DNA of 64,000 nt. It comes from Denitrobaculum sp965225735. GTDB lineage: Bacteria > Pseudomonadota > Alphaproteobacteria > Kiloniellales > Kiloniellaceae. Of this stretch, positions 25,962 to 35,090 are shown one piece after another (position 1 is the stretch's first letter; every line of letters starts with the position of its first letter). The position numbers and the translations under genes are program-made. The notes below the pieces were generated by a model, which was given only the letters and a program-made list of their open reading frames with translations, was not told where the DNA came from and searched no databases. The stretch is taken from the NCBI GenBank assembly GCA_965225735.1, contig CBDDBN010000006.1:59619-123618 (forward strand). Reading direction: 5' to 3'.

Positions 25962-27559
25962 GCGAAAAACCCGTGCAGGAACCAGGTCACCGGCACGTCG
26001 GACCGCAACGGCCCTTCCCGATAGAGCCAGAAACGGCAACCAGCCTCGTCCTCGACTCGCCAGTAATCGCGGGCGCCGCCGCGCCAACCCGGATCCCCTC
26101 GCCACCACTCAGGGGTCAGACGTTCCGGTCCCTCGGCCGCCCGGACCCGATGGCGGACCCGCCGCCAGAGGAAGACGGCCGGCGGCATGCCGGGTTCACC
26201 CGGCGGCAGCAGGGAAAGCGTTTCGACCTGCTCCGGCCGCTGCAAAAGACGGATCGGGCGCGGGGGCCGGTTTTTGGCCACCGCCTCAGCTTCATCCTCC
26301 TGCGCGGACGTTTCTTCCGATGCGACCGCCTTGGATGTCGCGGCATCCGATGCGGGCAGCGCGCGATAGGCCCGTTCGGGCAGATAGCTGGCGACCGATT
26401 CCAGTTTCAGCACCCGTTCGAAACCCAGACGATTGCCCAGACGGTCGATCAGATGCGCCGTACCGTCATCGCCTGACAGGTCGTCGCCTTCTGTCTCGCC
26501 AACAGCAATCCTTTCCTGGACGGCGCCCAAGGGCTCCACGGCACTCGCCGTCAGAATCAGTGCCTCGAAACCGAAAGCCGGATCCAGCCCACCCAGGTGC
26601 TCCGCGAAGAGCCGTGCCAATTGCTTCGGGTCGCGCATCGGACGGGCCGTACCGATCTCGAGCCGTTGGGTATCGCCATCCACCCGGTGGCACTGAAACT
26701 CCAGGCGCCGGCAGCCATAGCGCGACTGCCGCAAGCGGATACACAGCCGTTGCAGGAGCAGTTTCAGCGCCTCGGCAATATCCGAAGCCTGAACCAGCGG
26801 CTCGGGAAAGGCGATCCTTTCACGATAAGGCCGTTCATGGGCGCGCGGGGTGATCGGCTCCGCCGCCCGGCCCAAGGCCTGGTCCAGGCGCTGCACCACC
26901 TCCAGCCTGAAGCGATTGGCCAGGGAGATGCGCGGCAGGACATAGAGATCGCCGATCCGCCGCAAGCCCAGGCGGGACAGCTTGGAAAGGGCCTCCGGAT
27001 CCAGCCGCAGGGCCGCGACCGGCAAGGGCGCAAGCGCCTCCCGCGTCTTGCCCGGCGGCACCACCGCCCGATCTTCCCCGCAGCGGGCAAGCGCCCAGGC
27101 CGCCCCGGGCGTGTCAGCCAGCGCGCCGCGCACGGCAAAGCCATAACCGGTCAAACGCTCCAGCAGATCATCCAGCAAGGCCTGTTCTCCGCCCCGCAGA
27201 TGCGCACAACCGGTCACATCGAGCCATAGACCGTCGCCCCCCTCCAGAGAGACCCAGGGCGTATAGGCTCCGCACCAACGCGCCAGACGCTCCATCATGG
27301 CCGCATCGGCCCGGGCGTCCGATGGCAGAGTGACAAGGTCAGGCAGCACAGCGCGAGCATTGGCCAGAGTCATCCCTGGCGCGACCCCGGCCGTCTCCGC
27401 GGTCTGCGTTACGGCAGAAATGACGATGCGGTTGCCGGTCTCGACCGTTACCGCCAGCGCCTTATCCCACCATGCGCTGCCCTGATGATTGCTCTGGCGA
27501 CGGATCAACCTGTCCGTCGGCAACCTCGGCAGCCAAAGAGAAACGATACGCCTTTGCAT
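25958..27559 (-). CDS. imuB: ImuB, inactive Y-family polymerase-like protein
   Basis: The protein has 533 aa. The Y-family fold is present (RIVSLWLPRLPTDRL at the start, VLPRISLANRFRLEV mid-protein), but the N-terminal catalytic acidic motif of true Y-family polymerases is missing, as in all ImuB proteins. ImuB is a scaffold that brings DnaE2 to the beta clamp through protein contacts. An acidic low-complexity insert (about 400-430) precedes a conserved C-terminal domain ending VPVTWFLHGFFA. It overlaps imuA by 98 nt and dnaE2 by 4 nt. Confidence 0.93.
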   Translation of the reverse strand: MQRRIVSLWLPRLPTDRLIRRQSNHQGSAWWDKALAVTVETGNRIVISAVTQTAETAGVAPGMTLANARAVLPDLVTLPSDARADAAMMERLARWCGAYTPWVSLEGGDGLWLDVTGCAHLRGGEQALLDDLLERLTGYGFAVRGALADTPGAAWALARCGEDRAVVPPGKTREALAPLPVAALRLDPEALSKLSRLGLRRIGDLYVLPRISLANRFRLEVVQRLDQALGRAAEPITPRAHERPYRERIAFPEPLVQASDIAEALKLLLQRLCIRLRQSRYGCRRLEFQCHRVDGDTQRLEIGTARPMRDPKQLARLFAEHLGGLDPAFGFEALILTASAVEPLGAVQERIAVGETEGDDLSGDDGTAHLIDRLGNRLGFERVLKLESVASYLPERAYRALPASDAATSKAVASEETSAQEDEAEAVAKNRPPRPIRLLQRPEQVETLSLLPPGEPGMPPAVFLWRRVRHRVRAAEGPERLTPEWWRGDPGWRGGARDYWRVEDEAGCRFWLYREGPLRSDVPVTWFLHGFFA

Positions 27560-28478
27560 CCCACTTCACCGTCCAAACACCGCAGCCGCCGTTCCGGCAG
27601 CGCAGCAGTGATAGCCGCCAGATCAGCGCGTCCGCGGCATAGCCGTTGGCACCATTGCTCCTGGCGGAGTTAACCGACCAGCGCGAAAAGGCCGCACTGG
27701 TCTCTCTTTCCGAGACTCCCGAGAGAGCAGCACCGGATCCTTCGCCGACACGGTTCCTGGCCTGGCCGCTAACCTTCATCCGGGCTTTGATAGCGCGTTT
27801 CGTTCCGGGCGGCGGGCTCTTGGAAACCTTATCCCGCCAGGCGGACTTGAGCAGAAATCCGGTCACACCGCTGTTCTCCGCGGCAAGCTGCAGTCTGCGG
27901 CTGGCCGTCAGATCGACCCCGCTGGAAACCTCGCCTATTACCGCCGCCAGGGCGCGGCACCGCAGGCCGTCTTCCATGGCGGCAAGGATCTCCCTGGGTT
28001 TTCGGCAGCGCACGAGGATCAGGCGTCTGTGATCCAATCCAAAGGCCGCAAGTCCCGGCGGATAAAGCGTACTCCCGTCCAACATATCGGCACACCAGAG
28101 CACCGGCCCTTTCAGACGCCCGGAGAGGATGGCCGCAAAAGCCTCCGCCCCTTCGCCAGCAAACTCATGCAGACAGCCTCGCTGCAAGCCGCCGCTCCCA
28201 GGGTCGGGCGATATCCCAGATTCCGGCGGATTCCCGTGATTTAACGGTAAAGCTTTCGCCTTTTTCCTTTGCACCAAAGCTTTGTCGTCAAAGAGATTTT
28301 CTCCGGCCAGCAGGCTGTCGATTTCCGGTAGCCCCAAGGCGATCGCCTCGCCGGTTTTCCCATTCCAACCACGTCGCTCAATCTTACGAAGTTCCTCCCG
28401 CAGAGCCGCCAGCCTGGCTGCTGTTTCGCCAGCAGAGGAGACATCGGGGATTTTCCGTAGCTGTTTCGGAAGAAACAT
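27462..28478 (-). CDS. imuA: ImuA, SOS mutasome accessory protein
   Basis: The protein has 338 aa and is RecA/SulA-related. Recognisable blocks are ALGLPEIDSLL, GGLQRGCLHEFAGEGAEAF, GPVLWCADMLDGSTLYPPGLAAFGLDHRRLILVR and LRCRALAAVIGEV. It associates with RecA and supports DnaE2-ImuB mutagenesis. A basic stretch rich in Ser and Arg (about 225-275) looks disordered. The C-terminal 32 codons lie inside imuB in another frame, an unusually long overlap. It is the first gene of the SOS operon. Confidence 0.9.
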   Translation of the reverse strand: MFLPKQLRKIPDVSSAGETAARLAALREELRKIERRGWNGKTGEAIALGLPEIDSLLAGENLFDDKALVQRKKAKALPLNHGNPPESGISPDPGSGGLQRGCLHEFAGEGAEAFAAILSGRLKGPVLWCADMLDGSTLYPPGLAAFGLDHRRLILVRCRKPREILAAMEDGLRCRALAAVIGEVSSGVDLTASRRLQLAAENSGVTGFLLKSAWRDKVSKSPPPGTKRAIKARMKVSGQARNRVGEGSGAALSGVSERETSAAFSRWSVNSARSNGANGYAADALIWRLSLLRCRNGGCGVWTVKWDAKAYRFSLAAEVADGQVDPSPEQSSGQRMVG

Positions 28479-28507
28479 TTCGTCGCCGAGCTTTTGCCAT
28501 TTCGATT

Positions 28508-28522
28508 GTTCTTGTTTTGTTC
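28508..28522 (-). promoter_or_regulatory. LexA (SOS) box of the imuA-imuB-dnaE2 operon
   Basis: GTTC-N7-GTTC is the direct-repeat LexA box of alphaproteobacteria, here with spacer TTGTTTT (reads GAAC-N7-GAAC on the operon strand). It lies 30 bases upstream of the imuA start. The rest of the 365-bp gap up to 28843 is AT-rich with no gene; it includes small hairpins (28735-28757) and should hold the promoter of the plus-strand kinase. Confidence 0.8.
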
Positions 28523-28843
28523 TACATATTTCTCGACCAAAGAGTCAATAAACCCTGGATTGGAAAAACTGATAGCGGGGAGAACGGAAATTGGAGCACG
28601 CCCAATCAAGAATGAGACAAAAGAAGCGCATTCGATGCCTCAACAAGCAACCATTAATTGAATTCCAGCTTCTCACTATGAGTTTGCCGTTATGAATCGG
28701 GAAAGAGTTTGTCGCTTATAAAGAGAACTGGAATCTGCCGGCAGGCGGCTGACCGCCAGCGCTGATCAGGGACCGGTTGGTAAATTTAGGCAAAAAGATC
28801 TTTAAAACAGTCGATTAGAGAGAAAGCGGCCGGTTCGAAACCT

Positions 28844-31249
28844 ATGAAGATATCGCGCCCAAAAATCCTATCCCTTTATTTTCCTCTGGCCATTTTCCTC
28901 TGCCTGGCCTCGGCTGTTATCGGCATTTCCTGGTTTCTGTCCCATCATCATACATCGGCCATCCGGAATGAAGTGAAACTGATCGGTCAGCAGACCGCCG
29001 GGCAAGTCAAGAATCACATCACCAATCACCTGAGCGTCATCGAGCATCTGCGTGACCTATGGATGCGGCGTCAGATCAACAATCATGATGCCTATGTAGA
29101 GACGGTCGAATCTCTCCACTTACAATTCACGGGTTTTCAGGCGATCAATTGGATCGATCCCAACGGCATCATCAAATGGGTCGCACCTGAAGCAGGCAAC
29201 GGCCCTGCTCTCGGTGCTAATCTGGCCGAACATCCGCTTGCCCGGCAATTGATGGAACAGGCTCTCCAAAGCAACCGGGATCTGGCCACCCGCCCAATCA
29301 TGCTGCTGCAAGGCGGCAAGGGTTTCGCCACCTACTACCCGCTTATGCGCAACGGCCGGTTGGAAGGCTATCTCAATGGTGTTTTCCGGGTCGAGCCTCT
29401 GCTGGAAGAGGCGCTCGCCCAGGTCATGCGGAGCGATTATCAGATCGTCATCAGCGACGGCGATCAATCGATCTATAGCCGTGGCATGGCTTATACGGAC
29501 CAAGGCGTCACCACGAGCGAACCGATCCAACTCCTCGATCGGACCTGGATTCTGTCCCTGACCCCCGGTCCTGCCTCCGTTGCAGCCCAGTCGATGAATG
29601 CGGACAAATTCATCCTGGTGTGCGGCCTTCTTTTGTCCGTTGGGCTGGCTTATCTGCTGCGCCTGATCGCCCTGCGTCAGGAGGCCCTCTGGGCCGCGGA
29701 GGAAAGCTACAGCGGGCTCTTTGAGAACGCCACCGAAGGCATCTACCGCAGCCTGCCGGACGGAACCTGTGTCAGCTGCAACCCGGCCCTCCTCAAGCTG
29801 AACGGTTTCGAGAAGGAATCCGAGCTTTTGAAGGCCATCAACGCCAACGCAATCAGTTGGTATGTCGACCCCAACCGCCGTGACGAATTTTTACAGCGGC
29901 TCAACCAGACAGGCCGGGTCGAGAACTTCGTCTCAGAGGTCTACAACCTGGGCAGCGGGGAGCCTATCTGGGTCAGCGAAAACGCTCATGTCATCCGGGG
30001 TGAAGACGGCGAAATGCTGGGTTTCCAAGGCACCGTCATGGACATCACCGAACGGCGGCGGGCGGGCGAAAAGCTGCGGCGCGAACGGGAATTCGTCGTC
30101 GCCATGCTCGACACGGCCGATGCTCTGATCTCGGTGATCGACATGGAAGGCCGGGTCGTCCGCTTCAACAAAGCCTGTGAACGTATGTCCGGCTATAGCT
30201 TAGCCGAGGTCGAAGGCCGCAGCATTTTCGACTTCGTCATCCCCGAGGACGAACGCGACGATCTCGAAGGGATGCTGCGCAGCCTGCGCTTCGGCGTCTA
30301 TCCCAACACTCACCTAAACCACTGGACCAGCCGCAACGGCGGCAAACGCTTGATCGAGTGGTCGAACACCGCCCTGCGCGACGATTCTGGAAAAATTGCC
30401 TATTGCGTCGCCATGGGCATCGACGTTACCGAGCGCAAGCAGGCCGAAGAAGACCTGCAGCAGGCAAAGGAAGAAGCAGAGTCCGCCAACCGGGCAAAGT
30501 CGGAATTCCTGGCCAACATGAGTCACGAGCTGCGCACACCGCTGAACGCCGTTATCGGCTTTGCCGAGATCCTGGAAAACCAGATGTTCGGCGACATGGG
30601 CGACAGCCGCTATGGCGATTATGCGCGCGACATCCGAACCAGCGCCACGCACCTTCTTGGCATCATCAACAACATCCTGGATCTTTCCAAGGTCGAGGCG
30701 GGCCGTCTGGAACTGATCGAGGACCCGACGGACGTCCGCGACGTCCTCTCCGCCGGTCTCAACATCCTGAAGGCAACGGCCGGCGCCGACGATGTCACCT
30801 TCGAAGTCGAGGCGGACGAGACCTTGCCCTACCTGCTCGCGGACGAGCGTATGCTGCGGCAGATCTTCCTGAACATTCTTTCCAATGCCTTGAAATTTAC
30901 TCCTGCCGGCGGCCGCATCACGGTCACCCTGTCGCACGATATCGCTGCGGCGAAAGGCGACCGCAGAGCCTATGGAATCTCCATCACCGATACCGGCATA
31001 GGAATGACCGAGGAAGATATCGCCAAAGCTTTGACCCCCTTCGGCCAGGTCGAAAGCTCGCTCAGCCGTAAATACGAAGGCACCGGTCTCGGGCTGCCTC
31101 TCTCCAGGTCTCTGGTTGAGCTGCATGGCGGCAACCTAGAGATCGAAAGTCAGCCAGGCGAAGGCACAAAGGTGACCCTCACCTTCCCACAGGACCGCAT
31201 TATTGACCGTAATGCGTCTTCCAGCGCGACTCTCGCAAGCTCCGCCTAA
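28844..31249 (+). CDS. Membrane sensor histidine kinase with CHASE and two PAS domains
   Basis: The protein has 801 aa. TM1 is at about 10-32, then a periplasmic CHASE-type domain (FQAINWIDPNGIIKWVAPEAG region) to about 250, TM2 at about 253-275, PAS1 (about 285-400), PAS2 (about 405-535), HisKA with H561 (MSHELRTPLNAVIGFAEIL) and HATPase (ILSNALKF, DTGIGM, GTGLGLPLS). There is no receiver domain. CHASE domains sense small extracellular ligands. No response regulator neighbours it, so it is an orphan kinase. Confidence 0.92.
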   Translation: MKISRPKILSLYFPLAIFLCLASAVIGISWFLSHHHTSAIRNEVKLIGQQTAGQVKNHITNHLSVIEHLRDLWMRRQINNHDAYVETVESLHLQFTGFQAINWIDPNGIIKWVAPEAGNGPALGANLAEHPLARQLMEQALQSNRDLATRPIMLLQGGKGFATYYPLMRNGRLEGYLNGVFRVEPLLEEALAQVMRSDYQIVISDGDQSIYSRGMAYTDQGVTTSEPIQLLDRTWILSLTPGPASVAAQSMNADKFILVCGLLLSVGLAYLLRLIALRQEALWAAEESYSGLFENATEGIYRSLPDGTCVSCNPALLKLNGFEKESELLKAINANAISWYVDPNRRDEFLQRLNQTGRVENFVSEVYNLGSGEPIWVSENAHVIRGEDGEMLGFQGTVMDITERRRAGEKLRREREFVVAMLDTADALISVIDMEGRVVRFNKACERMSGYSLAEVEGRSIFDFVIPEDERDDLEGMLRSLRFGVYPNTHLNHWTSRNGGKRLIEWSNTALRDDSGKIAYCVAMGIDVTERKQAEEDLQQAKEEAESANRAKSEFLANMSHELRTPLNAVIGFAEILENQMFGDMGDSRYGDYARDIRTSATHLLGIINNILDLSKVEAGRLELIEDPTDVRDVLSAGLNILKATAGADDVTFEVEADETLPYLLADERMLRQIFLNILSNALKFTPAGGRITVTLSHDIAAAKGDRRAYGISITDTGIGMTEEDIAKALTPFGQVESSLSRKYEGTGLGLPLSRSLVELHGGNLEIESQPGEGTKVTLTFPQDRIIDRNASSSATLASSA

Positions 31250-31261
31250 TCCATTGCCGCG

Positions 31262-31909
31262 CTAAACATAGGGCTGCTCAATGCCCTCCTGCTCCAGGGT
31301 CCGCCGGACAGCCGGCCGTTCCAGAACCCGCTCCAGCAGGCCGCCTATGTTGGGCAGGCTGCGCGGCGGACGGGTCATGCCTCGGCCCCAGCGCGACAGC
31401 ATCATCAGATAAAGATCGCAAACACTGATCTCATCGCCCAGCAGATAAGCCTTTCCGTCCAGTGCCGCCTCCAGGATATCGAAGCTACCGTTCAAACGCG
31501 CTTCCGCCGAGGCCTTGACCGCGGCAACACCCGCCTCATCGGTGGTGTAACGATCACCGTAGAAGTAACTCAGAAAAGTCGACTGGACCGTATTGGTCAT
31601 ATAGCACAACCACTTATAAAGCTGCGCGCGTTCTGGTGAACCTAATGCCGGCGTCCAATCAGAGTCCGGGTGGCTATCTAGGATGTGCAGACAGATGGCC
31701 ACGGTCTCATGCAGCACCAGCCGGTTCTCGCCTTCTCCGTCGATCAGCACCGGAATCAGGCCGCTGGGATGCAGCGCCAGATACTCCGGCGTTTTGTGCG
31801 CATTTTTGTCCCGGTCTACGAACTGTAACTCGTAGGGTGCGCCAATCTCTTCCAGCAACATATGCGGCGTGATGCTGGCGTTTCCGGGATAGTAGTAGAG
31901 ATGATACAT
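31262..31909 (-). CDS. Glutathione S-transferase family protein
   Basis: The protein has 215 aa. The N-terminal thioredoxin-like domain starts MYHLYYYPGNAS, with the SGLIPVL cis-proline loop and HETVAICLHI at the glutathione site. The C-terminal helical domain has EISVCDLYLMML. The ATG at 31909 is chosen because the family always starts here; a longer reading adds 49 residues with no homology-like features. It is convergent with the kinase (12 bp apart). It probably acts in detoxification. Confidence 0.88.
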   Translation of the reverse strand: MYHLYYYPGNASITPHMLLEEIGAPYELQFVDRDKNAHKTPEYLALHPSGLIPVLIDGEGENRLVLHETVAICLHILDSHPDSDWTPALGSPERAQLYKWLCYMTNTVQSTFLSYFYGDRYTTDEAGVAAVKASAEARLNGSFDILEAALDGKAYLLGDEISVCDLYLMMLSRWGRGMTRPPRSLPNIGGLLERVLERPAVRRTLEQEGIEQPYV

Positions 31910-32126
31910 CGGCGTCGTTTCCGTGCTGCTGTGTGTCGTGTTTCCGCGATCAGACGAATCGCGCTTGAAGTCGCCAACAAGCAAATCCGGCTTTTCGAAA
32001 AGAGGCAAAGTCTTTTCGCAGGCGTGACGCGGTTTTGATGACAAAGCCGGAGACATCAGGGGTCTGATCCGGCGGATCTCCCGGCGCGTATCTTAAGTGA
32101 TATCCGCGTAAAGAGAGAGACCCGCC

Positions 32127-32627
32127 GTGTTCAGCAAGCCTCAGCGCATCGAGCCCAGACCAGGGCAGGAATCGGTCTGGGATTATCCCCGCCCGCCGCG
32201 GCTGGAACCCGTCAAAGAACGGCTGCGCGTCGTCTTTGCCGGCATCACTGTCGCCGAAACCTCCGCAGGCTATCGGGTGCTCGAAACCAGCCACCCGCCG
32301 GTTTACTATCTTCCACCCGCCGATGTACGGCAGGACCTGCTCATTCCCGAGGGCGACCGGTCTTATTGCGAGTTCAAGGGTGCCGCCTGTTACTGGGCGA
32401 TTGAAGCCGGCGGGAAACGCGTGTCGCAGGCCGCATGGTCTTATCCCGAGCCAACGGGCTCTTTCCAAGAGCTCCGCGATTTCTACGCCTTTTACGCCTC
32501 GCGGGTAGAGAGCTGCTGGGTTGGCGACGAAAAGGTACAGGCACAGGATGGCGATTTTTACGGTGGCTGGATCACCGCGAAGATCGTCGGTCCCTTCAAG
32601 GGCGCTCAGGGCACCTGGGGATGGTAA
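32127..32627 (+). CDS. DUF427 domain protein
   Basis: The protein has 166 aa. The DUF427 core is clear: RVVFAGITVAETSAGYRVLETSHPPVYYLPP, YCEFKGAACYW and AWSYPEP, ending with FYGGWIT. It is cytosolic, and the family is of unknown function. The start is a GTG preceded by AGAGAGA. A histidine-phosphatase gene follows 37 bases later on the same strand, and the two may be co-transcribed. Confidence 0.88.
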   Translation: MFSKPQRIEPRPGQESVWDYPRPPRLEPVKERLRVVFAGITVAETSAGYRVLETSHPPVYYLPPADVRQDLLIPEGDRSYCEFKGAACYWAIEAGGKRVSQAAWSYPEPTGSFQELRDFYAFYASRVESCWVGDEKVQAQDGDFYGGWITAKIVGPFKGAQGTWGW

Positions 32628-32664
32628 GCTGCGGCAGATCTCTTTGCTATTATGGGACGGCCAG

Positions 32665-33234
32665 ATGAAGGTCCTTCTTATAGCGATTAGTCTTTTCTGG
32701 ACTCTCACGGGGCCGGCGCATGCCAGCGAAAAGACACAGGCCGCCCTATGGGATGCTATTAAATCAGGTGAGCACGTCGTGCTGATGCGCCATGCCCTGG
32801 CGCCCGGCACGGGTGATCCCGATGATTTCGATCTGGATGACTGTGGCACGCAGCGGAACCTCTCCAACGAAGGCCGGGCACAGGCAAAGCGGATCGGCGC
32901 GCGCTTTCAGACTGCAGGAATCGCGTCGGCCCGCGTTTATTCAAGCCAATGGTGCCGGTGCGTCGAAACCGCCGAACTACTGAACCTCGGGCCGATCGAA
33001 GAGTTACAGAGCCTAAACTCCTTTTTTCGTCGTCCGGAACGCCGCGCCTCCACGACTGAGGCGCTGAAAGACTGGCTTGCAGGTCAACCTCTGGACAGGC
33101 CGCTCATCTTAGTCACTCATCAGGTCAATATCACCGCACTAACCGGCGTCTATCCGCGTTCGGGGGAGATGATCATCATAAAGCGGTCCCGGGACGGCAC
33201 CTTCACAGTGGCCGGAAGGATGGAAACGGAATGA
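32665..33234 (+). CDS. Exported histidine phosphatase family protein
   Basis: The protein has about 189 aa with signal peptide MKVLLIAISLFWTLTGPAHA. The phospho-accepting histidine is in VVLMRHALAPG, and the second catalytic histidine in ILVTHQVNI. The RHG core is slightly altered (RHA), as in other exported members. The start at 32665 is chosen for the signal peptide and a GGGAC upstream; a longer reading would overlap DUF427. It ends 4 nt inside the TspO gene. Confidence 0.83.
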   Translation: MKVLLIAISLFWTLTGPAHASEKTQAALWDAIKSGEHVVLMRHALAPGTGDPDDFDLDDCGTQRNLSNEGRAQAKRIGARFQTAGIASARVYSSQWCRCVETAELLNLGPIEELQSLNSFFRRPERRASTTEALKDWLAGQPLDRPLILVTHQVNITALTGVYPRSGEMIIIKRSRDGTFTVAGRMETE

Positions 33235-33710
33235 CACGCCGCGATTGGATTGGCCTCGGCGGGTTTCTGCTGCTCTGCTTCGCGGTCTCCGGCCTGGGTG
33301 GTGCGATTACCACGACCTCCGTTGGGACCTGGTACCAAACACTTGAGCGGACTTTCCTCAGCCCGCCCGACTGGGTTTTTGCGCCGGTCTGGAGCACGCT
33401 TTATCTCTTTATGGCAATCGCGGGCTGGCGGGTTTGGCGTCTGGAAGCATCCCAGGTCCGCCGTCAAGCCCTGACACTTTATGGCATCCAACTTGCCCTG
33501 AACCTCCTCTGGTCCTTTATCTTTTTCGGACTGCAGGAAATCGGCTGGGCTCTGGTCGAAATCGTGATCCTGTTGCTCGCCATTCTCGCAACTATGGTCC
33601 AGTTCTGGCGGCTCGACAGGTTCGCAGGCCTACTCTTCCTGCCTTATGCGCTTTGGGTCACCTACGCCACGGTCTTGACCGCGACCTTGTGGTGGCTCAA
33701 CGAGGCCTAG
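33231..33710 (+). CDS. tspO: TspO/MBR family membrane protein
   Basis: The protein has 159 aa with five predicted membrane helices, rich in Trp. The family motifs are WYQTLERTFLSPPDWVFAPVWSTLYLFMAIAGW (in blocks, residues 34-66), ALNLLWSFIFFGL and LLFLPYALWVTYATVL. Bacterial TspO proteins bind tetrapyrroles and other hydrophobic ligands and affect stress or photosynthesis gene control. It overlaps the upstream phosphatase gene (ATGA) and is convergent with the CIA30-like gene (4-nt overlap of 3' ends). Confidence 0.93.
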   Translation: MTRRDWIGLGGFLLLCFAVSGLGGAITTTSVGTWYQTLERTFLSPPDWVFAPVWSTLYLFMAIAGWRVWRLEASQVRRQALTLYGIQLALNLLWSFIFFGLQEIGWALVEIVILLLAILATMVQFWRLDRFAGLLFLPYALWVTYATVLTATLWWLNEA

Positions 33711-34324
33711 CGATAGAAGACGAGTTCGCTGACCGCGAGATCGGCGGTGAAAGCGCGTCCGATGGCGACGAGCCCGACACGGCGCAGTCGTGTCGTATCG
33801 AGCGGCGCCTCAAGCCGGTAGGGCACGAATCCAGCGAAGGGAAGTTCGTGCGTCTCCCACTCAGAGCCCGCAACGAAGTGGCTGCGGTAGGACTGCCAGG
33901 GCCGGACATTGTCTGTCGTGCGCAGGTGCAAAGAGTAGCGCTCGCCGTTGCCACGCGCCGTCACGCGCAGGCCCGCGAAGTCGGAGGCATCGAAGGTCCC
34001 GCGGTCCGGCAATAGGTCGAGTGCGGCCTGAATGAAGCCACCGTCGTTTTCGAGACGCACGTCCCCGCTCAGCCGCAAGGCCGTCCTGTCCTCTACAGTC
34101 TCCCGGGTGATCGAGGCCTGGGAAATCCCGCCCATGACCTGGTCGCTGACACCGCGCCAGGTCGTTCCCAATTTCGACAGCAGATTGGGGTCGCTGAAAT
34201 CGTCGATCAGCATCTCGTTCTCACGCGCGTTCATCCCAGTTGAACCGAACAAGATAGGGCTGACCAGGCCAACGCCCAGTAGGATCTTCAGACAGGATCG
34301 CCGATCCGGCTTCCGTCTGGCCAT
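33707..34324 (-). CDS. CIA30/NDUFAF1-like protein with possible Tat signal
   Basis: The protein has about 205 aa. An N-terminal RRSCLKILLGVGL sequence resembles a twin-arginine signal with a hydrophobic core. The CIA30 domain follows: LIDDFSDPNLLSKLGTTWRGVSDQVMGG, LRVTARGNGERYSLHLRTTD and FVPYRLEAP. Eukaryotic relatives assemble respiratory complex I; bacterial ones are of unknown role. The ATG at 34324 lies just after the stop of the ABC permease gene (34329), so it is likely read as the last cistron of that transport operon. Confidence 0.82.
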   Translation of the reverse strand: MARRKPDRRSCLKILLGVGLVSPILFGSTGMNARENEMLIDDFSDPNLLSKLGTTWRGVSDQVMGGISQASITRETVEDRTALRLSGDVRLENDGGFIQAALDLLPDRGTFDASDFAGLRVTARGNGERYSLHLRTTDNVRPWQSYRSHFVAGSEWETHELPFAGFVPYRLEAPLDTTRLRRVGLVAIGRAFTADLAVSELVFYR

Positions 34325-34328
34325 ATCA

Positions 34329-35090
34329 TCACACTGCATCGCCACCACGGAAGGCCCAGCCAACGAAGCGCCGCTCGACCAGGGCAAAGATCGCGTACAT
34401 CCCCACGCCCATGGCGGCGATGACCAGCAGACCCGCGAAGACCAGCGGCACACGAAAGCTGGAGGAAGCGGTCAGCATCAGGTGCCCCATGCCGCCGTTG
34501 CCTGCCACGGTCTCGGAGATCACCGTTCCGACAAAGGCGAGCGTGATCGCGACCTTCAGCGAGGCGAAGAAGTAGGGCATGGACCGCGGCACCCCGACCT
34601 TGAGCAGAATGTCGATTTTACGCGCACCAAGCGAACGCATGACGTCGCGGATCTCCGGTTCCAGGGTTGCAAGGCCGGTGGCAACGTTCACCACGATCGG
34701 AAAGAAGGAGATGGTGAAGGCGGTCAGGATAGCCGGGATGGTGCCGATACCGAACCAGACCACCAGCACCGGCACGATGGCCACCTTGGGGATCGAGTTG
34801 AACCCGACCAGCAGCGGATAGACCGCCGAATAGACCAATGCCGAGGCGCCCGTAATCAACCCCAGCGCCAGGCCGAAAACCACAGCCATAGCAAAGCCGA
34901 CCATGGTGACCCAGAAGGTGAAGAAGGCATTCTGCCAGATCGCGGGCCAATACTCGATCATCGCGGCAATGGAGGCGCTGGGCGCCGGCAGGATAAACTC
35001 AGGTACTGAGAAGATCCGGCAGACCAGTTCCCAGAAGACGAAGAGTCCGATGGTGGCAAGCCAGGGCGCAAGTTTAGTCTTCGAAATCAT
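34329..35090 (-). CDS. ABC transporter permease (SsuC/TauC-like)
   Basis: The protein has 253 aa with six membrane helices. The EAA cytoplasmic loop is DVMRSLGARKIDILLKVGVPRSMPYFF, and VPVLVVWFGIGTIPAILTAF is typical of the nitrate/taurine/sulfonate/HMP permease class. It overlaps the ATPase gene by 4 nt. Substrate class is set by the NMT1-type binding protein at 35971-37008 and could be a pyrimidine, a sulfonate or another small molecule. Confidence 0.9.
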   Translation of the reverse strand: MISKTKLAPWLATIGLFVFWELVCRIFSVPEFILPAPSASIAAMIEYWPAIWQNAFFTFWVTMVGFAMAVVFGLALGLITGASALVYSAVYPLLVGFNSIPKVAIVPVLVVWFGIGTIPAILTAFTISFFPIVVNVATGLATLEPEIRDVMRSLGARKIDILLKVGVPRSMPYFFASLKVAITLAFVGTVISETVAGNGGMGHLMLTASSSFRVPLVFAGLLVIAAMGVGMYAIFALVERRFVGWAFRGGDAV

